64,000 bases of DNA from Bradyrhizobium sp. G127 (GCF_021502575.1 NZ_JAKFGN010000003.1:586361-650360), one strand, 5' to 3'. Shown: positions 45,059-55,159, numbered from the stretch's first letter. Numbers and translations: made by a program. The notes: generated from the sequence alone by a model not told the origin.

Positions 45059-47911
45059 ATGGCCAAAGCCTCATCGAAGAAATCCGCCGCCAAGTCCGCT
45101 CCGAAATCCGCAAAATCCAGCAAGGCTTCGAAGACGAAGCCGGTCGCAGCGAAAGCTGTGGCGAAGCCAGCCGCCAAAACGGCGGCGAAGACTGTGAAGC
45201 TGCCGGCGAAGATATCTGCGCCTGCAGTGAAGGCCGGCAAATGGGTCTACACGTTTGGTGACGGACGCGCCGAAGGCAAGGCGGGCATGCGCGATCTGCT
45301 CGGCGGCAAGGGCGCGAACCTCGCCGAGATGGCCAACCTCGGCCTGCCGGTGCCTCCCGGCTTCACGATCCCGACCTCGGTGTGCACGTACTTCTACGCC
45401 AACGACAAGACCTATCCGAAAGATCTGAAAGCGCAGGTCGAAAAGGCGCTCGACACTGTCGGCAAGATCGCGGGCAAGACATTCGGCGACGCGAAGAACC
45501 CGCTGCTGGTGTCTGTGCGCTCCGGCGGCCGCGCCTCGATGCCGGGCATGATGGACACCGTGCTCAACCTCGGCCTTAACGACAAGACCGTTGAGGCGCT
45601 GTCACAGCTCTCCGGCGACCGCCGTTTCGCCTATGACAGCTATCGCCGCTTCATCACCATGTATTCCGATGTCGTGCTCGGCTTCGAGCACCATCACTTC
45701 GAGGACATTCTCGACACCTACAAGGACAGCAAGGGCTATTCTCTCGACACCGAACTGACCGCCGACGACTGGGTCGATCTGGTCGGCCGCTACAAGGATG
45801 CGGTGGCCCGCGAAACCGGGCATGATTTCCCGCAGGACCCCCACGCGCAGCTGTGGGGCGCGGTCGGCGCGGTGTTCTCGTCGTGGATGAACGCGCGTGC
45901 GGTGACCTATCGCCGCCTGCATGACATTCCCGAATCATGGGGCACCGCCGTCAATATCCAGTCCATGGTGTTCGGCAACATGGGCGACACCTCGGCGACC
46001 GGCGTTGCCTTCACGCGCAATCCGTCCACCGGCGAAAAGCGGCTGTATGGCGAATTCCTCATCAACGCGCAGGGCGAGGACGTGGTGGCGGGCATCCGCA
46101 CGCCGCAGGACATCACCGAATATGCGCGCAAGGAATCCGGCTCTGACAAGGCCTCAATGGAAGTCGCGATGCCGGATGCGTTCAAGGAACTGACGCGCAT
46201 CTATACGCAGCTCGAGAAGCACTACCGCGACATGCAGGACATGGAATTCACGGTCGAGCAGGGCAAGCTGTGGATGCTGCAGACCCGCAACGGCAAGCGC
46301 ACGGCGAAAGCCGCGCTGCGCATCGCCGTCGACCTTGCCAATGAAGGACTTATTACCAAGAAGGATGCGATCACCCGCATCGATCCGGCCTCGCTGGATC
46401 AGTTGCTGCATCCGACCATCGATCCGGTGGCCAAGCGCGATGTCATCGCGACGGGTCTTCCGGCATCGCCCGGCGCCGCGGCCGGCGAAATCGTGTTCTC
46501 ATCCGACGAGGCGGCCAAACTTCAGGCCGATGGCCGCAAGGTCATTCTGGTTCGCATTGAGACGTCGCCGGAGGACATTCACGGCATGCACGCCGCAGAG
46601 GGCATCCTCACCACGCGCGGCGGCATGACGTCCCACGCGGCGGTGGTCGCGCGCGGCATGGGCAAGCCCTGTGTCTCCGGCGTCGGCACCATCCGCGTCG
46701 ATTACGGACGCGGTATGATGAGCATCGGCAACCGCAGCTTCAAGGCGGGCGACGTCATCACCATCGATGGTTCGCTGGGCCAGGTGCTGGCCGGGCGCAT
46801 GCCGATGATCGAGCCTGAACTATCCGGCGATTTCACCACGCTGATGGGCTGGGCCGATCAGGTCCGCAAGCTGAAGGTTCGCACCAACGCCGACACCCCG
46901 GCGGACGCGCGCACCGCGCTGAAGTTCGGCACCGAGGGCATTGGGCTTTGCCGCACCGAGCACATGTTCTTCGAGGAGACCCGCATCCGCACGGTGCGCG
47001 AGATGATCCTCGCCGAGGACGAGGGCGCGCGCCGCGCGGCGCTTGCAAAACTGCTCCCGATGCAGCGCGCCGACTTTGTCGATCTGTTCGAGATCATGAA
47101 GGGCCTGCCGGTCACCATCCGCTTGCTCGATCCCCCGCTGCACGAGTTCCTGCCGCATTCGCAGAGCGAGATCGAGGAGGTCGCGCGCGCCATGAACACC
47201 GATCCTCGCAGGATCGCGGATCGCGCGCGGGAACTGTCCGAGTTCAACCCGATGCTCGGCTTCCGGGGCTGCCGTCTCGCGATCGCCTATCCGGAAATCG
47301 CCGAGATGCAGGCGCGCGCCATTTTCGAGGCCGCCGTCGAAGCGGGCAAGCGCACCGGCAAGCCGGTCGGGCTTGAAGTGATGGTGCCGCTGATCGCCAC
47401 CAAGGCGGAGTTCGATCTGGTCAAGGCGCGCATCGACGCCACCGCGAATGCTGTGACGAAGGAAACCGGCGTCAAGCTGGTCTATCAGACCGGCACCATG
47501 ATCGAGTTGCCGCGCGCCTGCCTGATGGCGGGCGAGATCGCCAAGACCGCCGAATTCTTCTCGTTCGGCACCAACGATCTGACCCAGACCACCTATGGCA
47601 TCAGCCGCGACGACGCCGCAAGCTTCCTCGGCACCTATGTGGCGCGCGGCATCCTCGAAATCGATCCGTTCATCTCGGTCGATCGCGACGGCGTCGGTGA
47701 ACTGGTGAAGATCGGCGTGCAGCGCGGCCGCAAGACGCGCGCCAATATCAAGATGGGCATCTGCGGCGAGCATGGCGGCGATCCGGCATCGGTCGCGTTC
47801 TGTCACGACGTCGGCCTCGACTACGTGTCGTGCTCGCCCTATCGCGTGCCGATCGCGCGCCTCGCTGCGGCCCAGGCCGCGCTCGGCAAGGCCATCGCCA
47901 GCCAGGCGTGA
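45059..47911 (+). CDS. ppdK: Pyruvate, phosphate dikinase with basic N-terminal tail
   Basis: This 950-residue enzyme interconverts pyruvate and phosphoenolpyruvate using ATP and phosphate. The nucleotide domain starts WVYTFGDG with LLGGKGANLAEM, the phospho-histidine is in TTRGGMTSHAAVVARGMG, and the PEP domain ends with GICGEHGGDP. The first 60 residues are an added tail with 16 lysines, many alanines and no acidic residue, like histone H1. ATG 45059 is used; 45041 would add six residues. It may help gluconeogenesis from organic acids. A possible regulatory inverted repeat lies upstream. Confidence 0.97.
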   Translation: MAKASSKKSAAKSAPKSAKSSKASKTKPVAAKAVAKPAAKTAAKTVKLPAKISAPAVKAGKWVYTFGDGRAEGKAGMRDLLGGKGANLAEMANLGLPVPPGFTIPTSVCTYFYANDKTYPKDLKAQVEKALDTVGKIAGKTFGDAKNPLLVSVRSGGRASMPGMMDTVLNLGLNDKTVEALSQLSGDRRFAYDSYRRFITMYSDVVLGFEHHHFEDILDTYKDSKGYSLDTELTADDWVDLVGRYKDAVARETGHDFPQDPHAQLWGAVGAVFSSWMNARAVTYRRLHDIPESWGTAVNIQSMVFGNMGDTSATGVAFTRNPSTGEKRLYGEFLINAQGEDVVAGIRTPQDITEYARKESGSDKASMEVAMPDAFKELTRIYTQLEKHYRDMQDMEFTVEQGKLWMLQTRNGKRTAKAALRIAVDLANEGLITKKDAITRIDPASLDQLLHPTIDPVAKRDVIATGLPASPGAAAGEIVFSSDEAAKLQADGRKVILVRIETSPEDIHGMHAAEGILTTRGGMTSHAAVVARGMGKPCVSGVGTIRVDYGRGMMSIGNRSFKAGDVITIDGSLGQVLAGRMPMIEPELSGDFTTLMGWADQVRKLKVRTNADTPADARTALKFGTEGIGLCRTEHMFFEETRIRTVREMILAEDEGARRAALAKLLPMQRADFVDLFEIMKGLPVTIRLLDPPLHEFLPHSQSEIEEVARAMNTDPRRIADRARELSEFNPMLGFRGCRLAIAYPEIAEMQARAIFEAAVEAGKRTGKPVGLEVMVPLIATKAEFDLVKARIDATANAVTKETGVKLVYQTGTMIELPRACLMAGEIAKTAEFFSFGTNDLTQTTYGISRDDAASFLGTYVARGILEIDPFISVDRDGVGELVKIGVQRGRKTRANIKMGICGEHGGDPASVAFCHDVGLDYVSCSPYRVPIARLAAAQAALGKAIASQA

Positions 47912-47942
47912 GCCGCAGTCAAACGCTACTGAATCTGTCTTG

Positions 47943-47963
47943 TGCCCGGGCTTGTCCCGGGCA
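47943..47963 (+). terminator. Hairpin after ppdK, possible terminator or REP
   Basis: TGCCCGGG (47943-47950) and CCCGGGCA (47956-47963) form a perfect 8-bp stem with a 5-base loop, followed by TTTGCGTTTCG. It begins 31 bp after the ppdK stop. The same stretch runs into REP-like sequence to about 48040, so it may be part of a repeat doing duty as a terminator. Confidence 0.6.
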
Positions 47964-48306
47964 TTTGCGTTTCGAGCTTCCGGCCGCGTCGTCGCAGTTG
48001 TCAGAAGACGGGATCGCTTCACCGGGTTCGCAATGACGATGGACGGTCGGTCCGCATACGGGAACCGCGTCAATTCGCGCATTCATTATTTTCGTTGACG
48101 CGATCTTTACCACCTTGCGCCACGCCCCGTTTACCAACGCTTGCGATGTGATCGCGGGATTTCAAGTGCGTACTTGCGTGTGGCGCGCGCACCGCGGCGA
48201 TTAACCCCCCGGCAACTTTAATTCGATACCAACGAAATCGATCGGATTGTACTGAATGTGCGGTTCGATCGCGTGTGTACAAGCGTATAGTTGCGTGAGC
48301 GTATCG
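47964..48306. other. Intergenic region before the cell wall hydrolase
   Basis: About 340 bp. The first part is repeat-like. Further on is CGCGTCAA with TTGACGCG (about 48066-48103), an 8-bp inverted repeat. I find no gene. The hydrolase promoter should lie in the A+T-richer end near 48200-48300. Confidence 0.45.
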
Positions 48307-49761
48307 ATGTCTGTGTTGCGTAACGGGTCGAAGGGCGCGCGGTTCGCGCCCTTCGGCTTTGTTCTCTGTCTTCTGACAGTGAGCCCGACCGAAATCGGCT
48401 ATCAGGATCTCGCATCGTTGCTGGCACGCCAGCCCGGCGTCGCGGAACGCTGGCAGGAATACATCTTCGCATCCTCGCGCCGCATGTTGCAGGTGGCGTC
48501 GTTCAATCTGCCGCGCCCGATGGGCACGCGCACGCCGGAATCCGCATCCTATCGTCTGGCAAGCCTCGACGGCCAGGGTATTCAGGGCCTCGACGTGACC
48601 GGTTCGATCAGCGGCAATCCGCTGGGGCAGGTGTTGCGGCCGTTGCAAAAATCGGACTTCCCCAAGGCGGTGCGGTCCTCGAAGGGCGACCGTCTGCCGA
48701 TACGCGCGCCGGAGATGGCTGCGCCGCCGGTTGCGCCACCCCAGACAACGCAGGACCAGCCGAATTCAAACGTTTCGGTGCGCGGTGCGAAGACGGCGGA
48801 TGTCGCTCCTGCTGCCGGCGCGGCCGCGCCGCTTGATGCCGAACTCGAAGCCGCGCTGAATGCGCCGCGCCTGCCGCAATACGATGCGACGGCGTCACTT
48901 CAGAACCTTCCCGCCGGCCATCCGCTCAACGCCACGCCTGCGGCGCCGGGCAACGACACCAGCGCAGCCGAGCCCAATCGCGACGGCTTCTCGTTCCAGA
49001 CCTCCACACTGTTCTTCGGCAATGCGTCGCTCGGCGTATCGAGCGGAGCGCTGGAGCGCTGGCAGCCGGGCGAAGAGCCGATTGTCATCCTGCCCGGGAT
49101 CGATCCTGACATGAAGACGCCTGCGGCATTGTCGACCGCTCCCGCGGAGCCTTCTGTTGGCGGCGAAAGCGTCGCAAACAAGGGCGAGGTCACCGGCGGG
49201 AACCAGCGGCCGCGCACGCCCGCCGAGCGTCTCGGCCTCGACGAGAAGTCGCGCGCCAAGACCGAACGATGTCTGACCGATGCGATCTATTTCGAGGCGC
49301 GGGGCGAAGCGGTGCGCGGGCAGATCGCCGTGGCGCAGGTTGTCCTTAACCGCGCCTTCTCCGGCTACTATCCGACCACCGTTTGCGGTGTCGTCTATCA
49401 GAACAAGCACCGCCACCTGTCCTGTCAGTTCACCTTCGCCTGCGACGGCATCCGCGATGTGGTGAAGGAGCCGGATATGTGGGAGCGCGCCAAGAAGATC
49501 GCGAAGGCGTCGCTCGACGGCCGCCTCTGGCTGCCGGAAGTGGGCAAATCGACTCACTATCACGCCTACTGGGTACGTCCGTCATGGGTCAACGAGATGA
49601 AGAAGATGTACAAATACGGCGTACACACCTTCTATCGTCCGCGGGCGTGGGGCGACGGCAAGGACGCGCCGACCTGGGGTACGGCGGCACAGACCGCGGC
49701 GATCTCGGCGGAACTCGCTGAAGCCGCCAAGAGCTCGGCGGAAATGTCGGGCGGGAAGTAG
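48307..49761 (+). CDS. Cell wall hydrolase, SleB-like
   Basis: This 484-residue exported protein has a SleB-type peptidoglycan hydrolase domain at its C-terminal third. CLTDAIYFEARGEAVRGQIAVAQVVLNRAF starts the domain, with the likely catalytic Glu in YFEARGE. CQFTFACDG and THYHAYWVRPSW complete it. The N-terminus has a hydrophobic export segment (FAPFGFVLCLLTVSP). Residues 90-330 are a low-complexity Pro/Ala linker. ATG 48307 was chosen; the longer frame has a Cys-rich start with no ribosome site. Confidence 0.88.
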   Translation: MSVLRNGSKGARFAPFGFVLCLLTVSPTEIGYQDLASLLARQPGVAERWQEYIFASSRRMLQVASFNLPRPMGTRTPESASYRLASLDGQGIQGLDVTGSISGNPLGQVLRPLQKSDFPKAVRSSKGDRLPIRAPEMAAPPVAPPQTTQDQPNSNVSVRGAKTADVAPAAGAAAPLDAELEAALNAPRLPQYDATASLQNLPAGHPLNATPAAPGNDTSAAEPNRDGFSFQTSTLFFGNASLGVSSGALERWQPGEEPIVILPGIDPDMKTPAALSTAPAEPSVGGESVANKGEVTGGNQRPRTPAERLGLDEKSRAKTERCLTDAIYFEARGEAVRGQIAVAQVVLNRAFSGYYPTTVCGVVYQNKHRHLSCQFTFACDGIRDVVKEPDMWERAKKIAKASLDGRLWLPEVGKSTHYHAYWVRPSWVNEMKKMYKYGVHTFYRPRAWGDGKDAPTWGTAAQTAAISAELAEAAKSSAEMSGGK

Positions 49762-49800
49762 TCACTCGATTGAAGCGAGCGGCTTCAAATCGCGCGTTGC

Positions 49801-49925
49801 GTCATTGCCGGCATAGCCGTTCGAAGAACGGCGTCGCTTCCGCTCGACCACGACCCGGCAATCCACCACTCGAAATGCATTGTTTTAAGATGGATGCGCA
49901 GGTCAAGTCCCCGCGTGACATTCCG
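49801..49925. repeat. Intergenic repeat family C, copy 2
   Basis: GTCATTGCCGG, ACCCGGCAATCCACC, GATGGATGCGCAGG and CGCGTGACA appear in the same order as in the copy at 33211-33300, with an insertion in the left half. It lies between the cell wall hydrolase and the end of nadC. Confidence 0.75.
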
Positions 49926-49936
49926 GGTGTCGCCGA

Positions 49937-50830
49937 TCACGCATCGATATCCAGCGCCACGTCGAAGTTCGGCGCGGAATGCGTCAGCGCGCCGCTCGAC
50001 ACATAATCGACGCCGGTCGTCGCGATCTCCGCAATCGATGACAGCGTGACGCCGCCGGACACTTCCAGTACCACGCGGCCGTCTGCGATTCTGACCGCCT
50101 CGCGCAGCGTCGGAATATCCATGTTGTCGAGCATCACCACATCGGCAAGACCTGTCGCCAGCACTTCGCGCAACTGATCGAGCGTATCGACTTCGATCTC
50201 GATTTTCACCAGATGACCGACATGGGCCCGCGCGCGCTCCAGCACCGGCTTCACGCCGCCGGCAACCGCAATGTGGTTGTCCTTGATCAGGATTGCGTCG
50301 TCGAGGCCGAAGCGATGGTTGAAGCCGCCGCCGCAGCGCACCGCGTATTTCTCCAGCGCGCGCAGTCCGGGCGTGGTTTTGCGCGTGTCGCAGATCCGCA
50401 TTCTGGTCACGCCTGCGTGGCGAATGTAGTCCGATGTCAGGGTCGCGATGCCGGACATGCGCCCGACAAAGTTCAGAGCGGTCCGTTCACCCGCCAGCAC
50501 GGCTCGGGCAGGGCCGGAGATGGCCAGCACATGCACGCCCCTGGCCACGGCATTGCCGTCGCGCGCATGGGCCTGAATGTTGATATCGGGGGACAGCCGC
50601 TGGAATACCGCCACCGCCAGCGGCAATCCCGCGATCAGTCCGGCCTGCCGCGCGACAAGAATCGCGCGAGCATGAACTGCCGGAGCAATGGTCGCAGCCG
50701 ATGTGACGTCGCCGGCGCGGCCGAGATCCTCGGCCAGCGCGCGCGTCACCGCATCCTCGATGGCCAGAGGCGACAGAAACGCGTCCGGATGCATGAGAGC
50801 CGCGGGATTGAGAACGTCGCTGATGCTCAT
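49937..50830 (-). CDS. nadC: Quinolinate phosphoribosyltransferase
   Basis: This 297-residue enzyme turns quinolinate and PRPP into nicotinate mononucleotide, the third step of de novo NAD synthesis. [43 protein letters not shown] and [13 protein letters not shown] are diagnostic. VEVDTLDQL and [15 protein letters not shown] follow. The length is as usual. It starts 2 bp after the nadB stop, so nadB and nadC are tightly coupled in a nadA-nadB-nadC operon. Confidence 0.98.
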   Translation of the reverse strand: MSISDVLNPAALMHPDAFLSPLAIEDAVTRALAEDLGRAGDVTSAATIAPAVHARAILVARQAGLIAGLPLAVAVFQRLSPDINIQAHARDGNAVARGVHVLAISGPARAVLAGERTALNFVGRMSGIATLTSDYIRHAGVTRMRICDTRKTTPGLRALEKYAVRCGGGFNHRFGLDDAILIKDNHIAVAGGVKPVLERARAHVGHLVKIEIEVDTLDQLREVLATGLADVVMLDNMDIPTLREAVRIADGRVVLEVSGGVTLSSIAEIATTGVDYVSSGALTHSAPNFDVALDIDA

Positions 50831-50832
50831 GG

Positions 50833-52440
50833 TCAGGCTCCTGCCGAAGTACGTTTGAGAGGCGGAGTGTCCGTCACCGATGCGGCGATACCGCGCGCCT
50901 CATTGAGCGTGGTCATGGTGCGGTTGCGCTGCGCCAGGTCTTCCGCCGGGTAGTCGGAACGAAAATGCGCGCCGCGGCTCTCGCGCCGCGACCATGCGGA
51001 CGCTGCCACGATCAGTGCCGTGGTCGCCATGTTGCGCAGCGCGATGTTGTTGCTGTTCCGCTCGATGGCGGCGAACGCCTGCACCGCATCCATCAATTGA
51101 TTGCCGTTGCGGACCACGCCGACATGGGAACTCATCATTGCGCGCAGGCTGGATTCGGCTCGCGGCGGCATGGCGCTGTTGCGCAAACCTGGGTTCGTCG
51201 ACAGACGGACCGGGGTGGCGAACGTGTTGCCGCCGATGTCTTCCGCGATGCGCGCGGCATAGACCACGGCTTCAAGCAGTGAATTGGAGGCGAGGCGATT
51301 GGCGCCATGCGCGCCGGTGCTGGACACTTCGCCGCCGGCCCACAGACCTTTCAGCGAGGTGCGGCCGTGATGGTCCACGGCGATACCGCCCATGTGGTAA
51401 TGCGCGGCGGGCGCGATCGGAATCGGCTGCGTCGCCGGATCGATGCCTGCGGCAATGCAGCTTGCGTAGACGGTCGGAAATTTCGCCGCGAATTTTGCGC
51501 CAAGCGCCTTTGTCGCATCGAGATACGCGCCGCGCCTGGCGGCGATTTCCGCGAACACGCCGCGCGCGACGATATCGCGCGGCGCGAGTTCGGCCAATGG
51601 ATCGAGCGTCAGCATGAAGCGCTCGCCGTTGCCGTTGATGAGCGTCGCTCCTTCGCCGCGCAGCGCTTCGGTTGCAAGTGGCGCGGGATCGCGGCCGACA
51701 TTGAGCGCGGTCGGATGAAACTGCACGAATTCGGGATCGGCGATGATCGCGCCGGCGCGCGCGGCGATGGCGAGGCCTTGTCCGCTGGCTTCCGCCGGGT
51801 TCGTGGTCACGGCATAAAGATGCCCGATGCCGCCGGTCGCCAGCACGATGGCGCGCGACGGAATCACAATGGGAGCCGCCGTCACATCGTCCGACTTGCG
51901 GAGCTGCAAACCGAACACGGTATCGCCATCGGTCAGCAACGCCTCGGCAGTATAGCCTTCGATGACGCGGATCGATGGCGTGTTGCGTACCGCCGCGATC
52001 AGGGCAGCGATAATGGCCTTGCCGGCCATGTCGCCCTGCACATGGACGATGCGCCGTGCCGAATGCGCGGCCTCGCGGCCGACGGCCAGTTTGCCTTCGA
52101 GGTCGCGGTCGAACGGCACGCCATATTGAAGCAGGTCGTGAATGCGCGCGGGGGCTTCACGGGCAAGCCCGAGCGCGATGTCTTTATCGACAATCCCGCC
52201 GCCGACCGCGATCGTATCGGCTGCGTGGGCCTCGGCGCTGTCGCCCTCGGCGACCGCGGCTGCGATGCCTCCCTGCGCCCATGCGCTGGATGCGCCTTCG
52301 CCGAGGGGCGCTGCGGAAATCACGGTGACGGGGCGGGGGCTAAGTTTCAGCGCGCAGAACAAACCCGCCAGTCCGCCGCCGACGATGACGACGTCGGTTG
52401 TGGCGTCAATTGGCGGAGAGGCAAGGTTGAATGTACTCAT
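50833..52440 (-). CDS. nadB: L-aspartate oxidase
   Basis: This 535-residue flavoprotein oxidises L-aspartate to iminoaspartate, the first step of de novo NAD synthesis. It has the FAD motif [16 protein letters not shown] at residues 19-34, [29 protein letters not shown] and [10 protein letters not shown]. Its length is typical. The gene follows nadA after a 135-bp gap that holds a REP-type repeat. Its product is used at once by NadA. Confidence 0.98.
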   Translation of the reverse strand: MSTFNLASPPIDATTDVVIVGGGLAGLFCALKLSPRPVTVISAAPLGEGASSAWAQGGIAAAVAEGDSAEAHAADTIAVGGGIVDKDIALGLAREAPARIHDLLQYGVPFDRDLEGKLAVGREAAHSARRIVHVQGDMAGKAIIAALIAAVRNTPSIRVIEGYTAEALLTDGDTVFGLQLRKSDDVTAAPIVIPSRAIVLATGGIGHLYAVTTNPAEASGQGLAIAARAGAIIADPEFVQFHPTALNVGRDPAPLATEALRGEGATLINGNGERFMLTLDPLAELAPRDIVARGVFAEIAARRGAYLDATKALGAKFAAKFPTVYASCIAAGIDPATQPIPIAPAAHYHMGGIAVDHHGRTSLKGLWAGGEVSSTGAHGANRLASNSLLEAVVYAARIAEDIGGNTFATPVRLSTNPGLRNSAMPPRAESSLRAMMSSHVGVVRNGNQLMDAVQAFAAIERNSNNIALRNMATTALIVAASAWSRRESRGAHFRSDYPAEDLAQRNRTMTTLNEARGIAASVTDTPPLKRTSAGA

Positions 52441-52464
52441 GGTCGGCGCCTTGGTGTGTGTCTG

Positions 52465-52570
52465 TCATGCTTTGAGGCTCGGCGAAGGTGCCTCGCACAT
52501 CAGGATGACGCCTGATATTCTTTTACCGTCACCCTGAGGTGCGAGCGTAGCGAGCCTCGAAGGGCGACGG
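52465..52570. repeat. Palindromic repeat family B, copy 3, inside nad operon
   Basis: Two opposed halves (TTTGAGGCTCGGCGAAG with CACATCAGGATGACG, and CACCCTGAGGTGCGAGC with GCGAGCCTCGAAGGGCGACG) lie between the nadA stop and the nadB start. It is related to 10908-11012 and 20976-21080. In the nadABC message it would form a stable hairpin and may alter message stability or the ratio of products. Confidence 0.85.
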
Positions 52571-52575
52571 CCCTT

Positions 52576-53682
52576 TTAATTCTTCAGATTGATCATCCGC
52601 TCCACCGAACGCCGCGCATTGCCGATGATCGCGGGATCGATTGTGACCTCCTCGCGCATGTAAACGAGGCTGTCGAGAATCTTCGGCAGCGTGATGCGCT
52701 TCATGTGCGGACACAGATTGCACGGCTTGACGAACTCGACGTTCGGCAGTTCGGCCTGCACGTTGTCGGCCATCGAGCATTCGGTGACCATGACGATGCG
52801 CTTCGGCTGGTGCTTGCGCACCCAGTCGATCATATGCGCGGTCGAGCCGGTGAAGTCGGCTTCCGCGAGCACGTCAGGCGGACATTCCGGATGCGCGATG
52901 ATCTGCACTGACGGGTCGGCTTCGCGATAGGTGCGCAACTCGTCGCCGGTGAATCGCTCGTGCACCTCGCACGCGCCTTTCCATGCGATGATCTTCACGC
53001 TGGTTTTCGAAGCGACATATTTTGCCAGATATTGATCAGGCAGGAAGATCACGGTGTCGGCGTTGAGACTCTCCACCACCTGCACAGCGTTCGACGAGGT
53101 GCAGCAGATGTCGACCTCGGACTTCACGTCGGCCGACGTGTTGACATAGGCGACCACGGGCACACCCGGAAACTTTTCGCGCAGCAGGCGCACGTCCGCG
53201 CCGGTGATCGAGGAGGCCAGCGAACAGCCTGCGCGCGAATCCGGGATCAGTACGGTCTTGTCGGGATTCAGGATCTTCGAAGTCTCGGCCATGAAGTGCA
53301 CGCCACACTGGATGATGACCTGTTGCTTCACCTTGGTGGCTTCGCGCGCAAGCTGCAGCGAGTCGCCACCAATGTCGGCGACGCAATGGAAAATCTCCGG
53401 CGTCTGATAGTTGTGCGCCAGGATCACCGCATCGCGCTGTGCCTTGAGATCGTTGATCGCCTTCACGTAGGGCGCCATGAACGGCCACTCGATTTCGGGA
53501 ATGACGTTCTGCACCCTGGCGTAGAGATGCGCGGTGGCGCGCTCGACCTCCGGCGTCCATTCCAGCGACGGCATCGGCAAGGCGCGGCTGCGCTCGGCAC
53601 GGGCTGCGCGCGCGGGGCTGCCGGTCGGGTGGTGGATTGGGCGTCCGAAATCGTCGGGACCGTAAATATCGAGGATCGGCAT
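52576..53682 (-). CDS. nadA: Quinolinate synthase
   Basis: This 368-residue 4Fe-4S enzyme condenses iminoaspartate with dihydroxyacetone phosphate to quinolinate. The cluster cysteines are in [14 protein letters not shown], in ICCTSSNAV (or ACEVHERF) and in [27 protein letters not shown] and [10 protein letters not shown] are typical. ATG 53682 is preceded by AGGGAGG, a strong ribosome site; longer frames run across the operator. An inverted repeat at 53703-53729 lies 20 bp upstream and is probably the operator of the whole nadABC operon. Confidence 0.97.
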   Translation of the reverse strand: MPILDIYGPDDFGRPIHHPTGSPARAARAERSRALPMPSLEWTPEVERATAHLYARVQNVIPEIEWPFMAPYVKAINDLKAQRDAVILAHNYQTPEIFHCVADIGGDSLQLAREATKVKQQVIIQCGVHFMAETSKILNPDKTVLIPDSRAGCSLASSITGADVRLLREKFPGVPVVAYVNTSADVKSEVDICCTSSNAVQVVESLNADTVIFLPDQYLAKYVASKTSVKIIAWKGACEVHERFTGDELRTYREADPSVQIIAHPECPPDVLAEADFTGSTAHMIDWVRKHQPKRIVMVTECSMADNVQAELPNVEFVKPCNLCPHMKRITLPKILDSLVYMREEVTIDPAIIGNARRSVERMINLKN

Positions 53683-53702
53683 CGCAGCCTCCCTTGGCTG
53701 AT

Positions 53703-53729
53703 TATATATACTCAATTTGAGCATATATA
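53703..53729 (-). promoter_or_regulatory. Probable operator of nadABC (NadQ-type site)
   Basis: CTCAA-T-TTGAG (53711-53721) sits at the centre of 13-nt arms (53703-53715 and 53717-53729) with 12 of 13 positions paired. It lies 20 bp before nadA in a very A+T-rich stretch that also resembles a promoter. A regulator bound here would block transcription. A NadQ-type regulator gene lies 5 kb away. Confidence 0.7.
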
Positions 53730-53751
53730 GGTTCTGAGAAATCCGGCCCAT

Positions 53752-53876
53752 GAGCATTTTCAAGCGAAGTGGGCCTTCCGGTTCGCGTGAAGAAAAGGCT
53801 CCGATTAAAAATCGGGAGCGAATTCTGCGCAAAACCGGTGCCCACTTTTGCGGAATTCGCTCCGTGGCCGGCGTTC
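53752..53876. repeat. Dispersed repeat with hairpin
   Basis: The left part (GAGCATTTTCAAGCGAAG, then GGTTCGCGTGAAGAAAA) matches my memory of a repeat found many times in Bradyrhizobium-like genomes. The right part contains GGAGCGAATTC and GAATTCGCTCC, an 11-bp perfect inverted repeat around 27 bases. It lies between the nadA operator and the reductase gene. Only one copy is in this window. Confidence 0.65.
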
Positions 53877-54125
53877 CAAACTCGGTTTCCTGCAAGGATG
53901 GCTGCCTGTTGTTGGCTGCGTCCTCACCTACTTATTCTCATAACGAGCAAAACAAATATAGCAGGTCGTTCTCGTCTCCGCCAGAGGATCCGCCGAACAT
54001 TTCCGCATGGTGGAAATGCATCGGCCAATGCAGCGACGGCCGCAGGCAATCTCCCCTTGGCAAACGAGGCCGGAGCCGCCAATCAGAGGTCCGGATTCAA
54101 CCGCACAGCAAGACGGAGATCGGGT
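53877..54125. other. Gap between repeat and reductase gene
   Basis: About 250 bp, less G+C-rich than the genes. A long frame continues upstream of the reductase start, but it runs through the repeat and has no plausible protein. The region should hold the reductase promoter. I see no RNA gene. Confidence 0.45.
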
Positions 54126-55112
54126 TTGGCAACGTTCAAGGCAATCAGGATCGACAAGGCCGAGAAGGGCACCACGGCGGCGCTGACGCAGTTCGACGAA
54201 GCCGAACTGATGGACGGCGACGTCACGGTCGCAGTCGAATGGTCCACCGTGAACTACAAGGACGGCCTCGCAATCACCGGCAAGTCGCCGGTGGTGCGCC
54301 GCTTTCCGATGATCGCCGGCGTGGATTTCGCGGGCACCGTTCTGGAGTCGTCGCATTCCGGCTGGAAAGCCGGTGACAAGGTGATCTCCACCGGCTGGGG
54401 TCTCGGCGAAACCCATCTCGGCGCCTATGCCGAGAAGGCGCGGGTCAAGGGCGACTGGCTGGTGGGCCTGCCCGACGGCATGACCGCGCGTGAGGCGATG
54501 GCGATCGGCACGGCGGGCTTCACCGCGATGCTGTCGGTGCTAGCGCTGGAGAAGCATGGCCTGACACCGAAAGACGGCCCGGTGGTCGTCACCGGCGCGG
54601 CCGGCGGCGTCGGCTCGGTGGCCGTGGCGCTGCTTTCGAAACTTGGTTTCCACGTGATCGCTTCGACCGGCCGCGCTGCCGAACACGATTATCTGCGCGG
54701 CCTTGGTGTGGCCGAAATCATCGACCGCAACGAATTGTCCGGTCCGGCCAAAATGCTGGGCAAGGAGCGCTGGGCGGGCGGTATCGACAGCGTCGGGTCA
54801 ACCACGTTGGCGAATCTGCTGTCGATGACGAAGTACGGCGGCGCCATCGCCGCCTGCGGTCTTGCCGCCGGCATGGACCTGCCGTCGTCGGTCGCGCCTT
54901 TCATTTTGCGCGGAGTGTGCCTTTTGGGCATCGATTCCGTGATGTGCCCGATCGGGCCGCGAAAGGCCGCCTGGCAACGGCTGGCGAAGGATCTCGACCA
55001 CGCGAAACTTGCTGAAATGACTACAGAAATCGGCCTCGCCGACGTGCTCGATGTTGCTCCGAAAATTCTTGCCGGACAGCTCCGCGGCCGGACGGTGGTG
55101 AGAATTTCCTGA
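54126..55112 (+). CDS. acuI: Acryloyl-CoA reductase-like MDR protein (AcuI/YhdH)
   Basis: This 328-residue zinc-independent medium-chain reductase matches the AcuI/YhdH family, which reduces acryloyl-CoA to propionyl-CoA with [27 protein letters not shown] is typical, as is [12 protein letters not shown] and the NADPH loop [18 protein letters not shown] 54126 is the likely start, with GGAGATCGGGT before it; a longer frame would run through a repeat. It is divergent from nadA. It may remove toxic acryloyl-CoA formed in propionate-related metabolism. Confidence 0.92.
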   Translation: MATFKAIRIDKAEKGTTAALTQFDEAELMDGDVTVAVEWSTVNYKDGLAITGKSPVVRRFPMIAGVDFAGTVLESSHSGWKAGDKVISTGWGLGETHLGAYAEKARVKGDWLVGLPDGMTAREAMAIGTAGFTAMLSVLALEKHGLTPKDGPVVVTGAAGGVGSVAVALLSKLGFHVIASTGRAAEHDYLRGLGVAEIIDRNELSGPAKMLGKERWAGGIDSVGSTTLANLLSMTKYGGAIAACGLAAGMDLPSSVAPFILRGVCLLGIDSVMCPIGPRKAAWQRLAKDLDHAKLAEMTTEIGLADVLDVAPKILAGQLRGRTVVRIS

Positions 55113-55130
55113 GGACGTTCAGACTTTGCA

Positions 55131-55159
55131 AACCATGGTGCTCCAATGTTGCCATGGTT
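55131..55159. promoter_or_regulatory. Palindrome after the reductase gene
   Basis: AACCATGG (55131-55138) and CCATGGTT (55152-55159) are perfect inverted copies 13 bases apart. It lies 18 bp after the reductase stop and 94 bp before the next start. It could be a weak terminator or an operator of the secreted-protein gene. There is no T run. Confidence 0.4.
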
